DNA from: Cristatella mucedo
Lineage: Eukaryota > Bryozoa > Phylactolaemata > Cristatellidae
DNA length: 64,000 bases
Reading direction: 5' to 3'
Assembly: GCA_009760855.2 (NCBI GenBank)
Contig: WPIO01000033.1
Location: forward strand, 3,389,001 to 3,453,000
The notes beneath the pieces were generated by a model. That model did not search any database, had not been told where the DNA came from, and saw nothing but the letters and a program-made list of their open reading frames with translations. This document shows, one piece after another, positions 56,698 to 64,000 of the stretch. Made by a program: the position numbers and the translations under genes. Within the stretch, counting starts at the first letter, position 1, and each line of letters starts with the position of its first letter.

Positions 56698-59600
56698 ATG
56701 CTGCTCAGGCTGCTTCCGTGCTTATACGCTTTATCGTTGTCTAAAGGTAAGCTTTGTCCTCTTTGCATTATTGCTCGGCGGTTTTTTGCTCTTTTCATTA
56801 GTGATGCTCCAAACCATCTCATAGTTAAATTTTTTTGTTAAAATGCACAATTGCTGTAGGTTGTGTTCCTACTGCATTCTGGAATCAGCAGCAGCAGCAG
56901 TTCGCCGGTATATCACTCGCAGGTGTTACACGGGGCTAGGAGTCGTATTCTTTGATCCGTTTACTGTGCATAACGAGGTTCGTTTTAGTGTGTATCCGTA
57001 CACAGGAATGCCAAGATTTTCTAGGTTGAACCAAGCACAATATTTCGCAAATATTTTCGCTTCTAAGACCGAAGAGTTTACAATTGCTCTAACTTCATTG
57101 TTTTAGTAGATAACCTTTGCCGTACTGTCTTAAGCAAATGACTGCCAAAAAGTACTGCTTGCTTCAGTGTGATGCCGCAGTTGTTGACAACCGAGTCAGT
57201 CAATAACGCAACGCTAGTTCATCTAGTACAGTCTTCTGGGTTAGCTGGGTAGAGGAATCGGTGCCAGCACCTCGGATTGACTCAAACGAAATCAGCCACA
57301 AATTACATACTTGATTGTAATTTTTTTTTAATATTTTCTATTTAAGAGCTTAAATTGGCGTTTAACAAATAATCCTTAGCTGGAAATTATATGGACCACA
57401 AAGTCCTCATAACGTAAACTTTATAATACGGCATAAACATATTACTGAGGTATTCAGAGTATTAATGTTTGCATCGCGAAATGCATGCCGATTGTAATAG
57501 GCCTCTGGTTGTATCTTTAAAAATGAAGTCATGCACTACTTCTTAGATTTCGCCTGTCTCTTGTACAGCTGTTCGGAAACATCTCTTAGGAGTATCCAGC
57601 AGTATTCAGCCAGCATTGTAGTGGACTATTTTACAGGTATCTTTGTTCGATTATTGCGATATTTTTTAAATTTTCGCCATGTTCATTACTTACCATACCG
57701 CAGTTATCAGGTAAGAAATCCAAATGGAACTTGGCGAGAAGCATTCCATGCTTGTTTCGTATCATCCAGCAGCAAGTTGTTGAACCAATCATCTTTGAAG
57801 AGCCCTGGAATCTGAAGACCAAAAAAAACTCGCTCTTTTATATTTTCTTTGCTGAGTCGAGGGAATTTTTCATGAAGGTATCGGAAAGCTGGCGAAGTCC
57901 GGTCCATGGCTTTCGCGAAGTTCTTCATCAAACCTAGTTTAAGGTGAAGGCATGGTAGCAGGATTTTGCTAGCGTCTACCAGAGCTTGGTGCTGGATATT
58001 CTTCTTTCCAACCACTACATTTTTCTGCGAGCCCGTTCCTTCCGCAAGCAGTGCAATTCCTGTACTCGGCTATCACACTCACACAAGTTCCATTAAAAGG
58101 GCAACTACAAAATACTAGCTGATTTAACAGCCTCCTTTGTATAGCGGCAGAAGAGCCTTGAGGCTATCACCACAGCGTGCATTGGCGATAAAGAATTGCC
58201 CACAGCAGGATTCGAACCCACGACCACGGTACCGAGGTAGTGAAAAGCAGCCGCCTTACCTAGTGTGCCATTACGGCTCAAATTAATGCAAAGGTGCCCG
58301 CTGTACTTGTTAAACTCAATTGAATTCAGTAGCTGCTTTAAGTTGTCGTATGTCTCTTTCATATGGACAGCATGTGCTACTGGTATAGATGGAAGGTTTT
58401 CATCGTGCAAACACATAGCCTAAGACTCAGGTTCGAAGAGTCTGCAAATAATCACCATCTCGTGGGCCATGAGTGATTTGTAAGGCGTTCATTAGGCCTT
58501 AAATATCAAAGCATAATATCAGATTACTTTACTTTCTGAAGAAAGGCTCCAAGTGCTGGTGGCCCTTTCGATATAAAGTAATTGTGACATCTTCATGAAG
58601 ATTCAATTGTCGAAGTCTTGATCGTCACAATTCTGCTTTGTTTTTGGATAAGTCCAAATGTTTACAGGTCATGTAATTCTTCCGGTGTTATTCTGTGTGA
58701 TGGTATGGGGTACCTCAGGGTTCTGTGCTTGGTTCGTTTCTCTTCACAGTTTGTATTCTCCTTCTTGCCGATGTGATTGCCAAGCACCAACCAGGCTTCC
58801 ACTTCTATGCAGACGACATTTGATTATAACTTTGCTTTGAGTTCTCCCAGCTCTCACGCAAATCGAAATTTCTACACACTCTTGATGCTTGTATTGCTCA
58901 CATCCGCACATGGATGACAGCAAATTTTCTCAAATTAAATGACGACAAAACTAAATTACTAGTTACTGGCCAACCAAGTGTAACTCAGAAATCAGAAAGC
59001 TTAACGCTCAATATTGTTTATGCCAGCATATCTGCTGTTGCATATGCACGAGATCTAGTTTTCTTGTTCCAAAATTACCTTGCACTAGAGAATCACATCA
59101 GCTCCACAGTAAATTCTGCCTACTTTCAGCAAAATAACACAGCTAAAATTTGGGCTTTCTTAGACAGGGATACTACATCCAAATTGGTCCATGCATTTGT
59201 GACGTTCCATCTCGATTTCTGTAACTCACTGTTTAATGTCTACCGCTCCTTGTAATCAGGCGATTGCAGCTTGTGCAAAACTCTGCAGCTAGGCTTGTCT
59301 GTCGTGAGCGTTGCAGTTGCCACATCATACCACTTTTAGCTGACCTGCACTGGCTCCCAGTCAAGCATTGCATCGACGTCAAGGGTCTGTAACTCACTTT
59401 TAGGTCCGTTCATCCTTTGGCTCCAGCCTACATTTCAGATCCACCACCAGGTTAAGCATCGTTACGCCCATTTTTATGAATCAAATCGTTTAGCAGCACC
59501 TCGTACGAGCCTCAAATCTTTTTGAGATTCGTGCCTTTAGTTCGTACGCTCCCAAGCCTGGAACCACTTCCGACTGACGTCACAACACCCTATGACTTCA

Positions 59601-61928
59601 TGACTTTTAAAAGAAGCTCAAAACGCACCTATTCTACAAAGCATGTAGTCGGCTCCTGCGATTCGTCCTTTATGGGTTTTTGTTTGCTGACACTGTGCAT
59701 GCTGCCAATAGCCATCTTTGCATGCTAACTTTATGCATGTCATCTGTAACCATGCTATGCTTGTTGACATTGAGTATGCTATTACTAACCATGTGATCAT
59801 ACTTCCTTCACAGCATATTTAAAATGCCTAGAAAGAGAATACGTTCTCTGAGGGCGCTATACAAATATATTATCATTATCATTAAATGTCAAAAGTTTTC
59901 ACAAAATATGTGGCTTAAAGGTTTCGGTACAGTCATGCTCACAATTCTTTCTGATGGCTCTTAATTGGTTTATTGTTTCTTTGAACGATTAGATGAATAC
60001 AAATTCTGCTGACAAAGTTACCGTATGTTGTTGCAGACACAAACGCTCAGAGAGTAACTGGCTATGGATGTCAAGGACATCAAAGTATGCCACTGGGCAA
60101 AAATCTCTACTGTCCGTGCATTGATGAACTTGACATGGCTGCTCCTTCATGGTATGGACCGGATTTTAAAGATCCTCAAATTGCTGCTCCATCACCTGTC
60201 TCGGATCGGCTGAACATGTCTCGGCGACCTAGTAGTATCTTGTCCAGGTGAGCTTGAACAAAGGATCTGACGCTCAGTGCAAGCAGCGATTGAGCGGACA
60301 GCTAGCTACTCAGGAATTGTAATCGTTGTGACGAGGCCGATGCCTTAAATAAGTTATAGCAATAAGCAAGGATAGCAAGGTAAGAAAAGCAGAAAGAGTC
60401 AAAATAACTTCTGCATGTAAATAATCCAGTTCTATTTAGAATCACACTTAGCGTCGAAGGTAGGGGTTTTGTCACTTCGAGAAGGGTGAATTGAGCAGGA
60501 GTAGAGCTGAAACCTCGTTTAGAAAGCCCAACTTTTTTTCGACAGTAATTAAAAAAATTGCATCAGTGTGATTCATATCGAGATAGAAATCGCGCGGAGG
60601 CCTAATGCCTCTGATAATAATAATAATAATACATTTGTATAGCCCCCTCAGAGAACCGAGTCTCTGTCTAGGCACTTTGCAGGTGCTGCATATAAAAAAT
60701 TAAAAAATGTTTGGTGTGTCATTTACAAGCAGCAGGCATAGTTTAAGCAGCTACATGAACAACAAAGATGAATCCCAAAGCTCAACCTAATGCTGTAATA
60801 AACCGGTGCGTTTTAAGCTTCTTTGTAAACGCCATCATGTCAGCGGACGTTGTGACGTGCGTCAGTAGTGAGTTCCAGGGTTTTGGAGAATAGGAACTAA
60901 ACGCACGGTCTCCAACGTGTTTTTTGTACAAGGTATGGCTAAAAAATTCAAGTCAGAACAGCGGGTTGAACGATTCTTCGCCCGGTGGGGGAGTATTTCT
61001 GCTGGAGCCAGAGAATGAAGGTACGTATGTGACAGAACCTTGAAATTGATGCTCTGCTTGATTGGGAGCCAGTGCAGGTCGACGTAAAGTGGTGTGGTGT
61101 GGCAATTGCGACGCTCACGACAGATGAGCCTTGCTGCAGAGTTTTGCACCAACTGCAAGCGCCTGATTGCATACGCAGGGAGACTTTCAAGCAGTGATAT
61201 ACAGAAATCGAGACGGGATGTCCCAAATGCATGGACCAATTTGGATTTAGTATCCCTGTCTAAGCAAACCCAAATTTTGGCAAGGTTATGTACCTGAAAG
61301 TAGGCAGACTTGACTGTGGAGCTGGTGTGGTCGTCTAATGAACGGTCAATATGGAACAGGACGCCTAGATTACGTGCAGATTCAAAAGAAGATATGCTGA
61401 ACAAGGCGCCATACAGATCAAGTCTGAGCTATTTGATCTGAGGTGCAAGTTTACAGAGAAAACATCTACCTTAAAGAGCATCTGTGGTTAAATACTGAAC
61501 CTAGATTTACTAACAAGAAAATATTCTTATCAAAAGCACATATAATTTTTTAAAAGTATCGTGAGAGATTTAAGCAAAAGAGGTACACCACGTTTCAATT
61601 GATTCTCTTTCGTTTCAATTGGTAAATGTTTTGCGAAAGTTTACTGAGCAGTTATTAAAAGCCTGCTGTATCTATGCTTGAAATGAACATGAAAGATCTG
61701 CAGTGGCTTCTGAACAAAAGTCTTTTGCGACAAACCAGCGCAGGTAACGGATAGTATTGCTAATTGTTATTTAACGGCTGCTATCCCATAATGGATGCTA
61801 TTACTTGCAGACGAATGGTCGATACTTTGAAGCAAGGCTGCCGAGTCTTAGATGCTGTCTCCATAGATGGACACAGGAATGGTGGCGATAGCAGAGCACG
61901 ATGGCATTCCAGAGTACGAGTTATATAG
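56698..61928 (+). CDS. Candidate unrecognised 3-exon gene with secretory-like start
   Basis: Proposed exons 56698-56746, 60037-60247 and 61811-61928 join in phase to 378 nt (125 aa plus TAG). Exon 1 encodes a 16-residue hydrophobic start ([14 protein letters not shown] core) that could be a short signal peptide. Exon 2 is 211 bp, open in only one frame, with TTGCAG and CAG|GTGAGC borders; it has GYGCQGH, LYCPC and a Pro/Ser-rich end. Exon 3 follows TTACTTGCAG and is basic. I do not recognise the family. The C-x-G...C-P...A-x-x-x-Y-G arrangement in exon 2 faintly recalls galactose-binding (SUEL) lectin domains, but the spacing is wrong for a firm call. Exon 2 is the best supported; exons 1 and 3 are inferred from phase and splice motifs. 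The proposed introns hold LINE-A copies and the unnamed-family relic. Confidence 0.35.
56860..56922 (+). CDS. Possible 63-bp symmetric cassette exon of the candidate gene
   Basis: It lies between TTGCTGTAG and a weak AG|GTGTTA donor. It enters and leaves in the same phase as the exon 1/exon 2 junction, adding 21 residues with a run of five Gln ([11 protein letters not shown]). Skipping or inclusion both keep the frame. Based on motifs only. Confidence 0.2.
57600..58650 (-). pseudogene. Relic of an unnamed multicopy protein family (copy 2)
   Basis: Same family as 21965-22960. Minus-strand fragments run [20 protein letters not shown] (about 58620), [18 protein letters not shown] (about 58400), [32 protein letters not shown] and finally [20 protein letters not shown] (about 57700). 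A SINE-A insertion (about 58105-58283) splits it, and there are several stops. It lies in the proposed intron of the candidate gene at 56698-61928. Confidence 0.65.
58100..58285 (-). mobile_element. SINE-A copy inside the unnamed-family relic
   Basis: Reverse complement gives GAGCCGTAATGGCACACTAGG, GTGGGTTCGAATCCTGCTG, ATAGCCTCAAGGCTCTTCTGCC and GAGGCTGTTAAATCAGCTAG. The B box is intact. Confidence 0.88.
58670..59890 (+). mobile_element. LINE-A copy with intact catalytic pair but broken frame
   Basis: WGTSGFCAW-type remnants of the GVPQGSVLG motif, FYADD followed at once by a stop (about 58800-58830), [35 protein letters not shown] and [11 protein letters not shown]. It ends with AAAATGCCTAGAAAGAG, TATACAAATATATTATC. 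Confidence 0.8.
60037..60247 (+). CDS. Isolated exon-like open segment (candidate gene exon 2)
   Basis: Flanked by GTTGTTGCAG and CAG|GTGAGC. The other two forward frames each contain a stop, and the open one spans all 211 bases. The composition looks coding: mixed polar residues, three Cys, [10 protein letters not shown] and SRRPSSILS. It is not similar to the repeats in this window. Confidence 0.5.
60610..61425 (-). mobile_element. LINE-A copy, 3' part
   Basis: (AAT)n tail at about 60617-60632, then minus-strand [39 protein letters not shown] and [17 protein letters not shown]. Few interruptions over 180 codons. Confidence 0.82.
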
Positions 61929-62819
61929 TTAATACAATAGTCAAAAAGCTTGCGTAAAACTGCATAGCCGACTGCCACAGAGGCTGTGTGTCCACAGCAC
62001 CAGGCCAAGGTCACAACTGACTATAATGGAGCACCGGGTTACGAAAGCCTCAAATAGAGAACAATCCGGATCACCAACACCCGAGTTGGCGATAAAATTA
62101 CGTGGGTTACGAACCGAATGACTGTTCGCTCGCAACCGTAAAATCGAATATGGGAACGCTAAAAATGACTAGCTCTCGTTATTTATCTATTTAAAATTTG
62201 TATTGACGTTTTTGATATTTATACAACAGAAAGTTAAACAAGTGCGTCTAATACGTTCTTGTATTTCTGTGAGGGCTGCTTCTGTAGTTTTAAAGTGCAT
62301 TTTGGTGTTTCTGTCGCTAGGTGTGGGTTGGGCAGTTTTGGTTTTGGTGTCTGCAGCGTTAACCTTCCGTCGGTTCCTATTCTTTTTACTTGTTTCAGGC
62401 AGTTTCAAATTTGTGAAGAATTGAGCTTTTTCCTAGTTTTATAATGAAGGAGTAGTTTTTTGTTTCGCAATTTTTTGCCGGGCATGGGAACGAATTATCA
62501 AACTTTTTATACTACCCTAAGGAAAATCACGGTACGGATTACGAACGACCAATGTTACGCACCCAGCCCGGCGAAAGAGTAGGATCGTAACCGGGGAAAC
62601 AAATGTAGTTTAATGTCTATGCACGGACTTGCTTGAGTTCGGTAGTTCTCTAATTTACATTTATTGGCCTCCGCTAGTTTAACGAAGGACGGGTGCTTGC
62701 TGCAGTCTCAATATTCTGTTACGAGGTGCAAATCTTTTTCACTTCATGGTTTGTTAGCACGACAAGCGTCCTTGTGAATCGGCTTCTTAAACTTCTTCTT
62801 TTCCAGCCTATGGTTAGTG

Positions 62820-62985
62820 ATACCCCAGAAGGCAAGGGGCTCGCTCCTCACGATCAAGGTTGTCGGTTCGAATCCTGCAGTGGCCGATCCTTTATTGCCT
62901 AATGCAAGCGGTAGTGATAGAAGTTAAGGCTCTTCTGCCGCCATTAAAAATGAGGCTGCTAAATCAGCTAATATTTTTCAAGAGT
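62820..62985 (+). mobile_element. SINE-A copy
   Basis: GTCGGTTCGAATCCTGCAG (intact B box), TGCAAGCGGTAGTGATAG and a GAGGCTGCTAAATCAGCTAATATTT tail. The head start is diverged (GATACCCCAGAAGGCAAGG). Confidence 0.8.
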
Positions 62986-63149
62986 TCTAGTTCGCGTTGA
63001 CTGCTTTAAAAAATATATGACTATTGAATAAACTTGCAAAAGATTGTAGCGATTTTGCCGACGCGTCGAAATGATTATTTTTGTGTACCTCACTTCTTCG
63101 TACTCCAGTCTATCGAAGTTTATGATATCCGATAGCAGACAGCCAGTTT

Positions 63150-63320
63150 ATAATAATAATAATAGTAACAGGTTAACTATACATTTCTAAAAATGATTGG
63201 TGGTAAAATTCGCAAAACAGCTGGCAGTGTAAGCAGGTACATAAGTAGGAAAGACGAACCACTAAGACCCCTATATGCTGTAACAAACAGGTGAGTTTTA
63301 AGCTTCTTTTTAAATGTTCC
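63150..63320 (-). mobile_element. LINE-A 3' fragment, diverged
   Basis: TAATAATAATAATAG, then ATGCTGTAACAAACAGGTGAG and TTTTAAGCTTCTTTTTAAATG correspond to the LINE-A end. The tail box is lost. Confidence 0.5.
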
Positions 63321-63934
63321 TTTTAAAAGTTTGGCGGGCCCGAATGTCGCTGACCAAGCTGGTGAGCCCGCCCAGTAAAGGAAGTCTCTTAGTTGTTATC
63401 TAGTGTAGCTTTCTTTATGCTACGCTGGTGGCACGCTTTCTGTTTTTATTTGCTTTTATCTCCCGTGTCTCCCGTGACTATTATGCATTTATTCCTCATG
63501 TTTTGCTTTCTTTACTTCTCGATAAATTGCTGACTATGTTTGGGGCATTTCTATTTATGGTAATTTTCATTTTAAATCTTTCTCCAAGGAAATTTATTAC
63601 TCAACTATGACAGCGTATTTTGCAGCTCACATTTATATTCTCGCTAACTAGCTTCTCATTGGTCAGCAACACCAAATTAATCAGCTGTGACACCTTTATA
63701 TTACGTAGGACGTACTGAATCGCGGGTAAAATTTAATTTAAAGTAATATAATTTTTGAATACACTTTTTCAATTTTCAATTAACCTGCCAGAGTTAATTT
63801 TGCCATTCTTAATTATATGTACTAATTGGGCAGCCTCTCTTTGCATGAGTCAGAGCCGGCTAGCCTATCAGCCACGCCTTCCGTTTACGGGACGAGATGC
63901 AAGTACATTACCTACTAAGCATAGGATCATGATT

Positions 63935-64000
63935 TCTTTATACCATATGTAAAGTGCCCAGAAAGAGATTAAGTTCTCTGAGGATGTTATACAAATATAT
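63935..64000 (+). mobile_element. LINE-A 3' tail at the window edge
   Basis: ATGTAAAGTGCCCAGAAAGAG, TAAGTTCTCTGAGGATG and TTATACAAATATAT. The terminal repeat lies outside the window. Confidence 0.65.

Larger units (their letters stand above)
61929..63934. other. 3' flank of the candidate gene; SINE-A and LINE-A fragments only
   Basis: Besides the SINE-A at 62820 and the LINE-A fragment at 63150, frames at 62203-62444 and 63428-63610 are hydrophobic and AT-rich with no recognisable family. Confidence 0.4.

Overview
The window is eukaryotic nuclear DNA from an animal, most likely an invertebrate; I cannot name the species. The reasons are GT-AG introns of about 0.08-7 kb, two recognisable metazoan gene families in pieces, no bacterial-style gene packing, and dense relics of non-LTR, LTR and Tc1-like elements, tRNA-derived SINEs and microsatellites. 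Most long reading frames are fragments of decayed reverse transcriptase or chance openings.

Two genes can be assembled with confidence, both on the + strand. A PRELID1-type mitochondrial lipid-transfer protein (three exons, 9954-13211, 231 aa) retains the whole PRELI/MSF1 domain. A tetraspanin (eight exons, 29013-44573, 290 aa) has all four membrane segments and a six-cysteine large loop; its introns 1, 3 and 6 are loaded with repeats. A third, unrecognised gene is proposed at 56698-61928: a short hydrophobic start, a 211-bp exon open in one frame with good splice sites, and a phase-compatible end exon.

Layout: 1-9.9 kb is intergenic, with LINE-B copies (one head-to-head pair) and SINE-A copies. 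9.95-13.2 kb is PRELID1. 14.5-16.5 kb is a nested stack: a Tc1-like relic interrupted by a complete 1343-bp small LTR element (300-bp LTRs, TAAAG target duplication), itself holding a SINE-A. 16.5-29 kb is intergenic, with LINE-A/C fragments and a relic of an unnamed multicopy protein family. 29.0-44.6 kb is the tetraspanin. 45-56 kb is intergenic, with the fullest LINE-B, a GC-rich 1-kb insertion inside a LINE-A, a degraded Ty3/gypsy gag-protease, a (CA)n tract and a SINE nested in a SINE. 56.6-62 kb holds the candidate gene, with a second relic of the unnamed family and LINE-A copies in its proposed introns.

Repeat names are local labels. LINE-A, B and C are L2/CR1/Jockey-like non-LTR families, mostly 5' truncated; A and C end in (ATT)n. 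SINE-A has a head like a long-variable-arm tRNA (Leu/Ser type). SINE-B has a tRNA-like head joined to a tail matching the LINE-A/C 3' end, which suggests it was moved by that LINE's machinery. All homology statements come from reading translations by eye, without database searches.
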